Origin: Acidiferrobacterales bacterium
GTDB taxonomy: Bacteria > Pseudomonadota > Gammaproteobacteria > Acidiferrobacterales > SZUA-150
Direction of reading: 5' to 3'
DNA: 64,000 bases
Assembly: GCA_947258385.1 (NCBI GenBank)
Contig: CAMYII010000094.1
Location: 24,745-88,744 of the forward strand
The notes below the pieces were generated by a model. That model was given only the letters and a program-made list of their open reading frames with translations. It was not told where the DNA came from and ran no database searches. The position numbers were made by a program, and so were the translations under genes. This document shows, one piece after another, positions 13,201 through 22,516 of the stretch (position 1 is its first letter; the number at the start of each line of letters is the position of its first letter).

Positions 13201-13709
13201 ATTCCGGCCGCCTCTTCGAGGAAACCACGCAGTTCTTCCGGTTTCGCCTCGACCAGGCGCGTGACCATGCCCTGCTCGATAATGGAATAGGCGCGAGGGC
13301 CGAGGCCGGTGCCAAGAAACAGATCCGTGATGTCTTTGCGCCGACAGCGGGTCTTGTTGAGGAAATAAGAGGACTGACCGTCGCGCGAGGCCTCCCGGCG
13401 GATGGAGATCTCCGCATAAGCGGCATACTGTCCGGGCGCCTTGCCGTCGGTATTATCAAATATCAGCTCGACCGAGGCGCTACCGACCGGTTTACGCGTA
13501 TTGGAACCGCTAAAAATGACATCCGACATCGAATCCCCGCGCAGATGTTTGGCCGAGCTTTCGCCCATCACCCAGCGTACCGCGTCGATGATGTTCGACT
13601 TACCGCAGCCGTTCGGGCCGACCACCCCGATCAGATTGGCGGAGACAGGAATCGTGGTCGGATCGACAAAGGATTTGAATCCGGAGAGCTTGATTTTCTT
13701 CAGACGCAT
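10203..13709 (-). CDS. smc: Chromosome partition protein SMC
   Basis: 1168 residues. The N-terminal Walker A is GPNGCGKSNIIDAV, followed by long heptad-rich coiled coils, a hinge at about residues 510-640, a second coiled coil, and the C-terminal ABC signature LLSGGEKALTAVA with Walker B FCLLDEVDAPLDD. SMC with ScpA and ScpB compacts and segregates chromosomes. It heads the smc-zipA-ligA operon. The coiled-coil codon bias produces several long antisense frames that are not genes. Confidence 0.98.
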   Translation of the reverse strand: MRLKKIKLSGFKSFVDPTTIPVSANLIGVVGPNGCGKSNIIDAVRWVMGESSAKHLRGDSMSDVIFSGSNTRKPVGSASVELIFDNTDGKAPGQYAAYAEISIRREASRDGQSSYFLNKTRCRRKDITDLFLGTGLGPRAYSIIEQGMVTRLVEAKPEELRGFLEEAAGISKYKERRRETENRIRHTRENLDRVEDIRSEMEVQLKKLQRQSKAAGKYKELKQQERLLHAQLLALRWKKLSDQLGERDSALSGKQTGLEAVVAEQREVEAKIEQIRSQQTEVNDHLNKVQAEFYSIGADISGIEQKIQHARETRNQWSRELLQVNESWEEASQHLQSDERLVEELERELKDNAPQLEASRARYDQAQEALNYAEQAMRDWQTQWQSFNELAAEPDKARDIQQARIEQLTQHLTQLKERQDRLESEVGAIEQALKQEDVAALRERASELDRLVEQRERQLEASETGISHERSQAEQLGAALEELRGRHRNAEARMTSLQELQAAAQGRHDEALTVWLQRHGLADRPRLSARVSVEPDWERAVEQALGARLAAVCVPGLNDLVGELSGLDHSELTLLETSPAGGAGGEPARETLLSKIQSDIDLSDLLVGVYVTETPAQAMAMRERLAANESVVTRSGIQLGRTWAQLANQQDMGAGVLERERDIEALRTELHELEQDIAGLTGQLRETQQRLQDHETQREAHRKVLNDANRERNEAHSRLGQEDAHLQHLQERRAQIGHEQREVAEQMTRDGEELATAERLMREAEGLTGSHEQRRQELQANRDALQQALEDARETVNRSRDELHRLDVERQRMSSTLESTKQSVTRLQGQLQHLINRRGELERLLEDGGRPEHELKERLDELLQQRVGIEGSLTEARQGVTGLDSALREQEQARLAHEKQAQELRQVLEEERMARQELVVRRETLEEQMEETGHKLAGILDDLPAEASEPGWQEELAKVTRRIDRLGPINLVAIEEYEEQSERKSYLDKQYDDLSRALATLEDAIRKIDRETRTRFKETFDKVNSGLQSFFPKLFGGGHAYLELTGDDLLEAGVAVMARPPGKRNSTIHLLSGGEKALTAVALIFSIFQLNPAPFCLLDEVDAPLDDANVERYGETLQEMAKDTQLLYVTHNKISMEIAEILLGVTMAEPGASRLVAVDVDEALEMVV

Positions 13710-13797
13710 GAAATTCGACTAACCCATCTGCAATAACGCTCGGAAATTACGCTACAATCCCGCCAGCAACTGGCAAAGCTAACATACGGGACTGCAA

Positions 13798-14205
13798 ATG
13801 CCTACCAAGCCCAGCAAACACCTGGAGACATTCGACAACCCTAATCCCGAGCGGGATTATATCATCGCGATAGACACGCCGGAGTTCACCTGCCTGTGCC
13901 CGAAGACCGGCCAGCCCGACTTCGCCGAGATGCACCTCGAATACGTGCCCGACCGCAAATGCGTGGAGCTCAAATCGCTGAAACTCTACTTCTGGTCCTT
14001 TCGCGACGAGGGCGCCTTTCATGAGGCGGTGACCAATGCCATTCTCGATGACCTCGTGGCCGCCACGGCGCCGCGCTACATGAGGCTGGAGGCGAAGTTC
14101 AATGTGCGCGGCGGGATTTATACCACCGTGGAAGTCGAATACCGCAAACCCGGCTGGCGGCCGGGTCCGCCCCCGCCGGAGCCTCTCCCGCGGCAGGCGC
14201 AGTAG
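13798..14205 (+). CDS. queF: NADPH-dependent preQ0 reductase QueF (short type)
   Basis: 135 residues, the unimodular QueF length. It has [16 protein letters not shown] with the catalytic cysteine, the family motif [13 protein letters not shown] and a late [12 protein letters not shown]. QueF reduces 7-cyano-7-deazaguanine to preQ1 in queuosine synthesis. It is divergent from smc with 88 bases between starts. No preQ1 riboswitch was recognised upstream. A sugar kinase follows 62 bases downstream on the same strand. Confidence 0.96.
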   Translation: MPTKPSKHLETFDNPNPERDYIIAIDTPEFTCLCPKTGQPDFAEMHLEYVPDRKCVELKSLKLYFWSFRDEGAFHEAVTNAILDDLVAATAPRYMRLEAKFNVRGGIYTTVEVEYRKPGWRPGPPPPEPLPRQAQ

Positions 14206-14267
14206 TTGCCGACCAAAGACACGCCGGCCATGCACACTGCCGGCAAGACCCCGGCGAGAGCCGTAGT

Positions 14268-15572
14268 ATGAACGCGGTGTCTCCCGGTGCGGTATCTGTG
14301 GGCGTCGATCTGGGCACCACCGGCTGCCGCGCGGTCGCGATTGACGGGAGCGGCGACGTGCAGGCGCACGCCGAGGCGCCGGTCCCGGCACCGCTGCGCC
14401 GGCAGAACCAAATCACCCAGGACCCCGAGCAATGGTGGCAGGCGGTCGTCGCCTGCCTGCGGAGCCTTTTGCAGCACGTGGCACCCGAGCGCGTCAACGC
14501 CATCGCAGTCGACGGGACTTCCGGCACGCTGCTGCTGTGCGACAGCCGCGGCGTGCCCGTGACCCCGGCCCTGCTCTACCACGACAGCCGCGCGCAGGCG
14601 CAGGCGGCGCAGATCGCCGGGACCGCGGCGCCCGAATCCGGCGGTCACGGCGCCACCGGCAGCCTCGCCAAGCTGCTGTGGTTACAAGGGCAAAAACGGG
14701 ACCGGGGGGCCGCCCACGCCCTGCACCAGGCCGACTGGATCACCGGTAGGCTCACCGGCCGCTGGGGGCACAGCGATGACAATAATTGCCTCAAGCTCGG
14801 CTATGATGCCGCCGCCCGGCGCTGGCCGGACTGGTTCGCCCGGCTCGGGGTCAACACCGCGCTGCTGCCCGCCGTGCATGCGCCCGGTACAACGCTGGGG
14901 GCAGTGAGCGCCCAGCTCGCTGCGGATCTCGGGCTATCAGCCGATACCCGTGTCGTGGCCGGGACCACCGACGGGGTCGCCGCGTTTCTCGCCGCCGGTG
15001 CCAACCGATCCGGCCACGGGGTGACCTCGCTGGGCAGCACCCTGGTGCTCAAGCTGCTGTCCGATAAGCCGATCTTCTCGCCCGAGCACGGGGTCTACAG
15101 CCACAGGCTGGGCAACTACTGGCTTGCCGGCGGGGCCTCCAACAGCGGCGGGGCGGTGTTGCTGCAGCACTTTGAACTCGAGCAGATCGAGGCCATGACG
15201 CCCCTGCTGGACCCGGAGCACCTGACCGGCCTGGATTACTACCCGCTGCCGGCGGTCGGCGAGCGCTTTCCGGTGAACGATCCCGACAGGGTCGCACGGC
15301 TGGAGCCGCGGCCGGAGAACAGCGTGCGCTTTTTTCAGGCCATGCTCGAGGGCATCGCCCGCATCGAGGCGCAGGGTTTCCGCTTGCTTGCGGAAATGGG
15401 CGCGCCGAAAGTGACCGAGGTGCGCACCACCGGCGGCGGCGCCAGCAATACAGCGTGGACACGCATCAGGGAAAAAATTCTAGGCATACCGCTGGTACCC
15501 GCCCGCTCCGGCATGGCCGCCTACGGCACGGCACTGCTGGCCCAGGGCGTGGTGGAAAAACACTTCAGCTGA
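14268..15572 (+). CDS. FGGY-family carbohydrate kinase (D-ribulose/xylulose kinase-like)
   Basis: 434 residues. The N-terminal phosphate motif GVDLGTTGCRAVAID and the adenosine motif TGGGASNTAWTRIREKILG are typical of FGGY kinases. VVAGTTDGVAAFLAAGA carries the probable catalytic aspartate. The protein is shorter than xylulokinase (about 490) and closest in feel to the compact D-ribulose kinases of cyanobacteria and plants. The substrate cannot be fixed from sequence. No pentose operon surrounds it. Confidence 0.82.
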   Translation: MNAVSPGAVSVGVDLGTTGCRAVAIDGSGDVQAHAEAPVPAPLRRQNQITQDPEQWWQAVVACLRSLLQHVAPERVNAIAVDGTSGTLLLCDSRGVPVTPALLYHDSRAQAQAAQIAGTAAPESGGHGATGSLAKLLWLQGQKRDRGAAHALHQADWITGRLTGRWGHSDDNNCLKLGYDAAARRWPDWFARLGVNTALLPAVHAPGTTLGAVSAQLAADLGLSADTRVVAGTTDGVAAFLAAGANRSGHGVTSLGSTLVLKLLSDKPIFSPEHGVYSHRLGNYWLAGGASNSGGAVLLQHFELEQIEAMTPLLDPEHLTGLDYYPLPAVGERFPVNDPDRVARLEPRPENSVRFFQAMLEGIARIEAQGFRLLAEMGAPKVTEVRTTGGGASNTAWTRIREKILGIPLVPARSGMAAYGTALLAQGVVEKHFS

Positions 15573-15589
15573 ACTTTATATTAACTTTC

Positions 15590-15663
15590 AACGCAAAGGC
15601 GCAGAGACGCAAAGAATTTGTTTTGCTCAATGCGCTCAATTTGCGCCTTGGCGTCTTTGCGTT
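15590..15663. repeat. MITE-like inverted repeat, copy 1
   Basis: 74 bases between the sugar kinase and soxZ. The left arm AACGCAAAGGCGCAGAGACG and the right arm GCGCCTTGGCGTCTTTGCGTT are imperfect inverted repeats around an AT-rich centre. The same sequence occurs at 28800 and 28899. Because the flanking genes are convergent, the hairpin could also act as a two-way terminator. No transposase is associated. Confidence 0.85.
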
Positions 15664-15692
15664 AAACGCTCATACAGGACAGGGCAGACTGC

Positions 15693-16010
15693 TCAGCCTT
15701 CCACTACGGTATCAATCTCGCCGGTCTCGCCTTTGTTGTCACTCCAGGTGACCTTGACCTTGTCGCCATCTTTGGCAGTCGGCAGGCGGAACCCGATCAG
15801 CGGATCCTCTGAAATACTGATGCCCAGATCGGCCTCTACCGCCAGCGCGTCGTTGTGATAAAGCGATATCTTCTGGATGAAATGCGCCGGGATCGTTTCT
15901 TTCGTCTGCTTATCCTTGCGCAAACCGGTCTCCATGGGATGAACGACCAGTACCTGCACCTCGATCATACCCTCCTGTGTACGGGTACGAATCTTCATTT
16001 TTCTCGCCAT
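15693..16010 (-). CDS. soxZ: Thiosulfate oxidation carrier subunit SoxZ
   Basis: 105 residues with the SoxZ pattern: IEVQVLVVHPMETG, IPAHFIQKISLYHND and a C-terminal DNKGETGEIDTVV. SoxZ pairs with SoxY in the periplasm; SoxYZ carries sulfur intermediates during thiosulfate oxidation. No signal peptide is present, as expected because SoxZ travels with SoxY. It lies 91 bases after soxY. No soxAX or soxB is in the window. Confidence 0.95.
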   Translation of the reverse strand: MARKMKIRTRTQEGMIEVQVLVVHPMETGLRKDKQTKETIPAHFIQKISLYHNDALAVEADLGISISEDPLIGFRLPTAKDGDKVKVTWSDNKGETGEIDTVVEG

Positions 16011-16101
16011 GACTGAAAATTCCTCACGAATTGCCTTAAGGGATCAAGAGGTCAGTGTGACCTCTGTAGGGTCGCATTGTGCGCCGAGCGCTCGGGCCCA
16101 A

Positions 16102-16566
16102 TCAGCCGCCGCAACCCCCCGCGGTAACCTTGATGTGCTGTTTGGCCGTGTAGAGCTTGCCGCCTGAGCGCACCACCACGTGGACATCGGAGGTCTTGGC
16201 CATCTTGAGGCGGGCGCTGAAGAAGCCGGCGGCCCGTTCGACCCGCATGTTGGCCGCCAGCGGTCTGGCATTGGCCTCCACCAGGACATTGATGTTCTTC
16301 ACGTCGGGCAGTGAGGTCGAGACCGCGAACGGCACCTGCGCGCCGTTCTCCGCCTGCAGCGGCGCCTTGATCTGGATCGCGTCGCTGGGAGTCAGATCGC
16401 TGGCGCCATAGAGACCCTTTATGGCCTCTTGAATGCCACGCGACTCGAATGCGCCCTCCGGCCATTCCGCCGCCAATGCCCGGGCGGGCCGTAACAGGCC
16501 CGCGGAGGCCGCTGCCAGGACGACCCCGGCGGCAATGGTGCCCTTTAGAAAAGTTCTGCGTTTCAT
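16102..16566 (-). CDS. soxY: Thiosulfate oxidation carrier protein SoxY
   Basis: About 154 residues from the ATG at 16566 (an ATG three codons upstream is also possible). The N-terminus MKRRTFLKG is a twin-arginine signal. The C-terminus TAGGCGG carries the invariant cysteine to which sulfur intermediates are bound. A pair of genes with only soxY and soxZ is common in sulfur oxidisers and in organisms using the sHdr pathway, but neither the rest of Sox nor sHdr is visible here. Confidence 0.95.
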   Translation of the reverse strand: MKRRTFLKGTIAAGVVLAAASAGLLRPARALAAEWPEGAFESRGIQEAIKGLYGASDLTPSDAIQIKAPLQAENGAQVPFAVSTSLPDVKNINVLVEANARPLAANMRVERAAGFFSARLKMAKTSDVHVVVRSGGKLYTAKQHIKVTAGGCGG

Positions 16567-16747
16567 TGTGGTCACTGCCCTTCTCCTTCGAGATTTCGTA
16601 TTTCTGCTAACAACAGCCGCGCCAACCGCAGGGCTTTGGATTTGTATCTTGCTTGAGACGCAGGAGTTTATACGATTATTCCACGGCTCGCATAGAGCCG
16701 GTGGCTTTACCCTTTCGACCGCGGCTGTGCGCCGCTGCGGCTTCCGC

Positions 16748-19700
16748 TCAGGCCACCGGGCGCAAACCGATCACATCACTGCGCTCCACAGGCTGCCCCC
16801 GCAACAGCGAATAGATCGCCGGAACGAGCACCAGACTGACCAGTATGGAAAAAGACAAGCCGGACACAATCGTGACCGCCAGCGGCCGCAGCATCTCCGA
16901 ACCCTCACCGAGCCCCAAGGCGAGCGGCATCATACCGACTACGGTGGTCAAGGTGGTCATCAGGATCGGGCGCAGACGCAGGCGTCCGGCCTCAACGATG
17001 GCGTGATGGATCGGTTTCCCCTGCGCGCGCAGCAGTTCGATATACTCGACCAGCACAATGGCATTGTTCACAACGATGCCGACTAACATGATGACCCCCA
17101 GCCACACCGGCATCGACAGCGAAAGGCCGGTGGCAAGCAGGCCCAGCGACACGCCGATCAGGGAAAACGGCACACTGAGCAGGATCACCGTCGGGTTGCG
17201 CAGCGACTCATACTGCACGGCCATCACAACGAAGACCAGAAACAGTGCCAATCCCACCAGGGTCTGGGCCAGGCGCTTGCCTTTGGCGAGGTCCACCTCC
17301 GAACCGCTGGAATAGCGGTGGTAACCGGGCGGCAGCTTATAGTCCTTGAGTCGCTGCTCGACCCGGGCCATCACCTCGCCCAAAGGCGGTTTGCCGGTCA
17401 GCGACCCGCTGATCTCGATGATCCGCAGTTGCGCTTCGCGCTTGATCGAGGCCGGCACCTCCGTCAGCTCCACCTTGGCCAGATCACGCAAATACACCGC
17501 CGGGCGGGCGCGTGACTCACCGAACAACAGAATACCGCCCAGGGCATTGGGACTGTCGATCTCCTCGCGCGGCAGGCGCACGCGAATATTGTGGCTGCGG
17601 TCCTTATCCAGGAAATCGCTCACCACCAGGCCTTCCAGCGCCAGGCGCAGGGCACGGCCGATATCGGCCACTTCGATCCCCAGCTCGGCGGCACGCCCGC
17701 GGTCGATATGGATGGCAAACTCCTGCTGGGTCTCTTCGGCCGTATGGCGCAGATTGCGCACGCCCTTGATGCCTTCCAGGCGCGCCACGATCTCATCACC
17801 GAGGCGGGCGAGCGTATCGAGGTCGGGGCCCTCCACCCGGATACTCAGATCATCCTCGGCGCGCCCGGTGTGCAGGCCGCGCACCCGTGGCCCGTGGGTG
17901 CGGACCCGGATGCCGGCCAGTTGCGCCTGTTTCAAGGCACGGTCAAAGCCCTCGATCCACTCTTCGCTGCTCATACCGCGCTCCCGCGGTGGCTGGAGCT
18001 GTATTTTTATGGTACTGCGATTGGCGATCTGGCGCTCCGTCCGGCCGAAGATCCAACCGCCCACGATCGTGAAGATTCCCTGCACGCCGCCCTGTTCACG
18101 CACCAGATTTTCAACCGTACGCACGCCGTCGTCCATTTCATCCAGCGATACACCCGGATCGGTCGTGAGACTGATGCGGATGCGCCCATCGTCCATCTCC
18201 GGGAGCATGTCCTGGTTCTCCGGGTCAAAGGTGATCACCGCGAGCACGACCAAGAGCGCGATACCCGCCAAGATTACGACCCACCGAAATCGCAACACCT
18301 GCTCGAGCAGGCGCGCGTACAGTGCCTGCCCGCGCGCCATGAGCCCGTCGACAAACCCATGAACCCTGCCCTTGCCCGTCTCGGCCATGCGCGCCGCCAG
18401 ACTGGGCACCAGCGTCACAGCCACCACCAGCGAGGCGATGATGGCGGCGGAAATGGTGAAGATCAGCTCGCGAAACAACAGCCCGATCAACCCGCCGATG
18501 AACAGGAAGGGCAACACCGCCGCCAGGTTGGTCGAGGTCGCGGCGACGATGGCGCTATTGACCTCGGCGGCGGCGGCCAGGGCCGGCTGCTGGTCGGGAT
18601 CGGGCACCGGATCGGATGCGGCCTTGACGCCGCGGACGGAATCGAGCTCATGCAACGTCGCGCCGGCGGCCGACTGTCTCTTATGGCGGGCGATGTTCTC
18701 CAGCATCACGATGGTGTTGTCGATCAGCATACCCACGCCCAGGGCCAGCCCGCCCAGGGTCATGATGTTGAAGGTCAGGCCGCCCAAGGCCATGATGACA
18801 AAGGTCACCATGATGGAGATGGGAATCGCGCTGCCGATGATGAGCGTGCCGCGCACATTGCCCAGAAACAGATAGACCACGATCATGGCGAGCACGGCGC
18901 CGCTCACCGCCGCCATCCCGGCGTTCTTGAGTGAGTTTCGTACATAAATGGCCTGATCTGCGACCACGTTCACCTGGATGTCGGCGGGGATCAGACCGTT
19001 GGCCTTGAGCCAGCCCAGGCGTGCCTTGACCCGGTCGACGACCTCCACGGTGTTGGCGGTGGGCTGTTTTTGAATCGACAGCTTCACGCCGGGCACGCCG
19101 TTATAGCGCACCCGCAGGCGTTCGTCCTCGTGGGTATCGATGACCTGCGCCACCTCCGAGAGCGTGATGCTCTCGCCCGTGGCGAGCGGCACCGGCAGCG
19201 CGGCGATGGCGCCGACGCTGGTCAGACGCCCGGCGGTGCGACTGGAGTATTCCTGGCGCGACATCAGCAGGCGCCCGGTGGGCGTGTCTTCATTGCCCTT
19301 TTTGATTGCCTGGATCAGGTCGTCCAGGGACAGACCGAGTCCCGCCAGCCGCCGCTGGTCCGGCAGCACCTGAATCTCGCGCTCCAGGCCACCGCCCACC
19401 TCGACCGCGGCCACACCGGGCAGATTCAGAAAGCGCTTGGAGAACACGTCATCGGCCCAGCTTCGCAGTGCCACCGGGTCGCGCAGCGGGGAGCTGACCA
19501 CGTATTCCATCACGGGAATCTGCGCGGGATCGAATTTAAAGATGATCGGCGGGTCGATGTTGGTCGGCAGAAAACGCTTGGCGCGGTCGAGTCGGGTACT
19601 GGCATCACGCAGGGCGATATCGATGTCCTTGCCGTAGTCGAAATGCAGGCTGACACTGGCGCTGCCCTCGGTGGTTTCGGACTCCACCGACGACACGTCC

Positions 19701-19933
19701 TCGGTGATGGCCAGCTGCTCTTCGAGCTGGCGCGTGATCTTGTCTTCCATGATCGTGGCCGAGACACCGGGGTCATTGACACGCACATTGATCTTGGGAT
19801 AGATCAGCTGCGGCAACAGATCGATCGCGAGTTGTCCCACGGCAAACAGCCCCAGCACCACCGCCGTCAGGGTCAACATGACGGTGCTGACGGGATGGCG
19901 AATGGACCAGGCGGCCAGTCCGCCTTTACGCAT
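16748..19933 (-). CDS. RND-family efflux permease (AcrB/CusA superfamily)
   Basis: About 1061 residues in the inner membrane. It opens with IRHPVSTVMLTLTAVVLGLF (first membrane helix) and shows two large periplasmic loops and 12 predicted helices in two halves. The proton-relay region reads GVGMLIDNTIVMLENIARH in helix 4, with one aspartate followed by asparagine instead of the DD pair of AcrB. About 30 extra residues follow (GATLHELDSVRGVKAASDPV). The substrate is unknown. It overlaps the adaptor gene by 8 bases, so the two are cotranscribed. No outer-membrane channel gene is adjacent. Confidence 0.92.
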   Translation of the reverse strand: MRKGGLAAWSIRHPVSTVMLTLTAVVLGLFAVGQLAIDLLPQLIYPKINVRVNDPGVSATIMEDKITRQLEEQLAITEDVSSVESETTEGSASVSLHFDYGKDIDIALRDASTRLDRAKRFLPTNIDPPIIFKFDPAQIPVMEYVVSSPLRDPVALRSWADDVFSKRFLNLPGVAAVEVGGGLEREIQVLPDQRRLAGLGLSLDDLIQAIKKGNEDTPTGRLLMSRQEYSSRTAGRLTSVGAIAALPVPLATGESITLSEVAQVIDTHEDERLRVRYNGVPGVKLSIQKQPTANTVEVVDRVKARLGWLKANGLIPADIQVNVVADQAIYVRNSLKNAGMAAVSGAVLAMIVVYLFLGNVRGTLIIGSAIPISIMVTFVIMALGGLTFNIMTLGGLALGVGMLIDNTIVMLENIARHKRQSAAGATLHELDSVRGVKAASDPVPDPDQQPALAAAAEVNSAIVAATSTNLAAVLPFLFIGGLIGLLFRELIFTISAAIIASLVVAVTLVPSLAARMAETGKGRVHGFVDGLMARGQALYARLLEQVLRFRWVVILAGIALLVVLAVITFDPENQDMLPEMDDGRIRISLTTDPGVSLDEMDDGVRTVENLVREQGGVQGIFTIVGGWIFGRTERQIANRSTIKIQLQPPRERGMSSEEWIEGFDRALKQAQLAGIRVRTHGPRVRGLHTGRAEDDLSIRVEGPDLDTLARLGDEIVARLEGIKGVRNLRHTAEETQQEFAIHIDRGRAAELGIEVADIGRALRLALEGLVVSDFLDKDRSHNIRVRLPREEIDSPNALGGILLFGESRARPAVYLRDLAKVELTEVPASIKREAQLRIIEISGSLTGKPPLGEVMARVEQRLKDYKLPPGYHRYSSGSEVDLAKGKRLAQTLVGLALFLVFVVMAVQYESLRNPTVILLSVPFSLIGVSLGLLATGLSLSMPVWLGVIMLVGIVVNNAIVLVEYIELLRAQGKPIHHAIVEAGRLRLRPILMTTLTTVVGMMPLALGLGEGSEMLRPLAVTIVSGLSFSILVSLVLVPAIYSLLRGQPVERSDVIGLRPVA

Positions 19934-21032
19934 CCTTGGCCCCGGTGACATTGGATTCCGCCGGCATGGAGGGTGCGTCTTCCCGCTGCACCGGTGTGAC
20001 CGGCTTGCCGTCGCTCAAGCCCAGGAAACCCTTGGCCACCACCCGTTCGCCCGTTTGCAGCCCTTCACGGATCTCCACTTTGTCCGCCAGCCGCAGGCCG
20101 CTGGTCACGGGCACGCGCTTCACTTTGGCCTCGGCGGCGTCGTAGACAAAGACATGCTCGCCCGCGGTATCCCGGCGCAGGGCGGAAAACGGAACCACCA
20201 GGCGTTTCTGCTTGCCGGTGGACAGGGTGACGCGGCAGAACTGCCCGGGGCGCGCGCCCTCGGGCACCGGCTTCAAGGTCACCTCGATCTGCCTCAGGCG
20301 GGTGGCGGGATCGATCGTCGGATAGATGCGCAGGATCTTACCCTTGAACACCGGCTCGCCCAATGCGTCGATGCGTACCTGCGCGACGTCATCCACATGC
20401 AGAAAAGGCAGGGCGAGCTCGGATACCTGAACCTCGGTGACGAGCTGCGAGGAATCGACCACGGTCAACAGATGCGTATGCTTGGGCGCCACATCGCCCG
20501 CCTCGATATGGCGTTCGGCGATCTCGCCGTCGAACGGCGCGGTAAGGGTCATGTATCCCAGCCGCGTGCGCAGCAGACGTTCCTCGGCGCGCGCGATCTC
20601 GAGCGTGGTCGCCGCGCGCGTGAGCGTCTCCTCGGAAACCAGCTTCTTCTTCTTCAGCTGGCGTAAGCGTCGGGCATCGAGCTTCGCCTGCCGCAGGCTG
20701 GCGACCGCCTTGTCGAACTGGGCGCGCAGCAGCCGGTCGTCCAGGGTGACCAGCACCTGTCCGCTCTCGACGCTGTCGCCTTCGCGCGCGTGCAGCGTTG
20801 CGACCCGGCCCTCTTCCTGGTTGAACAACTTGACCTCGCGCACGGCGCGCAGGCTCCCGGCACGCGCCGCGGTATAGGTCAAGGCCTCATGGCTGACCTC
20901 GGCCAGCGCCACAAGATGAACGGGGCCGGTCTTGCGCTTCCCGCCCTTACCCGCCTGGTCATCGGAAGAACAGCCGGGTAGACCCAGCGCAAGCAACAAC
21001 GCCAGCACCGGCGGCACCCGGCCGTGGCGCAT
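19926..21032 (-). CDS. RND efflux periplasmic adaptor lipoprotein
   Basis: About 368 residues. A lipoprotein signal (VLALLLALGLPGCSSDD) tethers it to the inner membrane. Membrane-fusion features follow: an alpha-helical hairpin (AKLDARRLRQLKKKKLVSEE), lipoyl halves (VATLHAREGDSV and TLTAPFDGEIAERHIEAGD) and beta-barrel and C-terminal domains. I chose the ATG at 21032 because it starts the signal peptide directly; the frame is open further upstream. It bridges the permease to an outer-membrane channel encoded elsewhere. Confidence 0.9.
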   Translation of the reverse strand: MRHGRVPPVLALLLALGLPGCSSDDQAGKGGKRKTGPVHLVALAEVSHEALTYTAARAGSLRAVREVKLFNQEEGRVATLHAREGDSVESGQVLVTLDDRLLRAQFDKAVASLRQAKLDARRLRQLKKKKLVSEETLTRAATTLEIARAEERLLRTRLGYMTLTAPFDGEIAERHIEAGDVAPKHTHLLTVVDSSQLVTEVQVSELALPFLHVDDVAQVRIDALGEPVFKGKILRIYPTIDPATRLRQIEVTLKPVPEGARPGQFCRVTLSTGKQKRLVVPFSALRRDTAGEHVFVYDAAEAKVKRVPVTSGLRLADKVEIREGLQTGERVVAKGFLGLSDGKPVTPVQREDAPSMPAESNVTGAKDA

Positions 21033-21186
21033 GAACTTTTGTCCTATCAGTCGCATTCCAGTCAAACGTACCATTAACTCCATTAAAGACCCAGGATCCA
21101 CGGGCGCAATCAGTAATCAGACCACGGTCGCATCCCGGGGTTGCCACCCTGGCAAGGATCGCCGCACCGCAGCGGCCAAATACGGA

Positions 21187-21672
21187 TCAGGGCCGGGACT
21201 TTTCAAACAACAACGGTTCCAGTTCGGCGAGTGCCTGCAGATAGACCTCCCGCTTGAAGTCGATGACCTGGTCCAGCGGGCGCCAGTAGTCCACCCATTT
21301 CCAACTATCGAATTCGGGCCTGGCGGCGCGATCCAGACGCACGTCCGTATCGGGACCCAGCATGCGCAGCAAGAACCACAGCTGCTTTTGCCCCTTGAAG
21401 CGCCGGCCGGCGGCGGCGCGCCGGTGCGGGGCCGGGATATCATAGTGCAGCCACTCCCGGGTACAGCCAATGAGCTCAACCTGTTGCGGTGTTAAGCCGA
21501 TCTCCTCGTAGAGCTCGCGGTACATGGCCTGCTCCGCCGTCTCGTGCGATGCGATCCCGCCTTGGGGAAACTGCCAGCCGCCACGCCCATAGCGCCGCGC
21601 CCACAACACCTGATTGTGGCGATTGCACAGCACAATGCCGACGTTCGGGCGGTAACCGTCTTTGTCTATCAT
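21187..21672 (-). CDS. rppH: RNA pyrophosphohydrolase RppH
   Basis: About 161 residues. [17 protein letters not shown] is the RppH N-terminus, and the Nudix box spans [20 protein letters not shown] followed by IGL. It removes pyrophosphate from the 5' ends of mRNA and starts decay. Start at 21672 chosen by homology; a four-codon extension is possible. It is divergent from the HAD phosphatase gene. Confidence 0.95.
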   Translation of the reverse strand: MIDKDGYRPNVGIVLCNRHNQVLWARRYGRGGWQFPQGGIASHETAEQAMYRELYEEIGLTPQQVELIGCTREWLHYDIPAPHRRAAAGRRFKGQKQLWFLLRMLGPDTDVRLDRAARPEFDSWKWVDYWRPLDQVIDFKREVYLQALAELEPLLFEKSRP

Positions 21673-21850
21673 CCCACATTCCACTGCAACTCATTACTAT
21701 TATTATGATTTTTCCACGAACCCCGATCGACCGCAAATTTCTAATGGTTGAACCTCGGGCGCTACGGCCCCGCGCCCCTCTTTCCTCTGCGCGTATTACT
21801 CACTATCCTTGGCGCACCCGATCACTCAGAGCATACAGGAACGACACACA

Positions 21851-22504
21851 TTGGCACTGGCGATTTTCGATCTCGACAATACCCTGCTGCGAGGCGACAG
21901 CGACTACGCCTGGGGCCAGTTCCTCATCGAACAACACATTGTCGACGGTGAGGCCTACGAGCGTGAAAACCAGCGTTATTATGACCAGTACCGGGCGGGC
22001 ACGCTGGATATCTTCGAGTTCCTGGCCTTTACCCTGCGTCCGCTGGCGAACCACGACCGCGCGAGCCTGGACCGCTGGCATCAGCAGTTCATGCAGCAGA
22101 AGATCCTTCCCATGATCACCCCGGCGACCCGCGAGCTGGTGGATATGCATCGCACCGCCGGGGATACCCTGGTTGTCATCACCGCCACCAACAGCTTTAT
22201 CACCCGCCGGATCGCGGCCGAGCTCGGCATCCCGCACCTGATAGCGACCGAACCCGAGATCGTCGACGGCCGCTTCACCGGCCGGGTCTCCGGGACGCCC
22301 TGTTTCCGGGAAGGCAAGGTGCAACGGCTACGCGAGTGGCTGGCTGTACACGGCGGCGACCTCAAGGGGAGCTGGTTCTACAGCGACTCGCACAACGATC
22401 TGCCTTTACTGCGGTTGGTCGAGCACCCGGTGGCGGTCAACCCGGACCCCACGCTCTTACAGCAGGCGCAGGCCCAGCACTGGCCCGTAATCACGCTGCA
22501 GTAA
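21851..22504 (+). CDS. HAD-IB family hydrolase (SerB-like phosphatase)
   Basis: About 217 residues. The HAD motif I is LAIFDLDNTLLRGDSD, motif II is VVITATNSFITR and motif III/IV is WFYSDSHNDLPLL. This subgroup is often called phosphoserine phosphatase-like or histidinol-phosphatase-like and commonly lies beside rppH in gammaproteobacteria. The TTG at 21851 puts motif I at the N-terminus as in relatives; an upstream TTG at 21809 is also open. Twelve bases before btuC. Confidence 0.86.
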   Translation: MALAIFDLDNTLLRGDSDYAWGQFLIEQHIVDGEAYERENQRYYDQYRAGTLDIFEFLAFTLRPLANHDRASLDRWHQQFMQQKILPMITPATRELVDMHRTAGDTLVVITATNSFITRRIAAELGIPHLIATEPEIVDGRFTGRVSGTPCFREGKVQRLREWLAVHGGDLKGSWFYSDSHNDLPLLRLVEHPVAVNPDPTLLQQAQAQHWPVITLQ

Positions 22505-22516
22505 CACGGAACGATC

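Noticed and set aside
17591..18934. 447-codon open frame opposite the RND permease
   Set aside because: His/Gln/Asp-rich composition typical of antisense high-GC frames; the minus strand gene is unmistakable.
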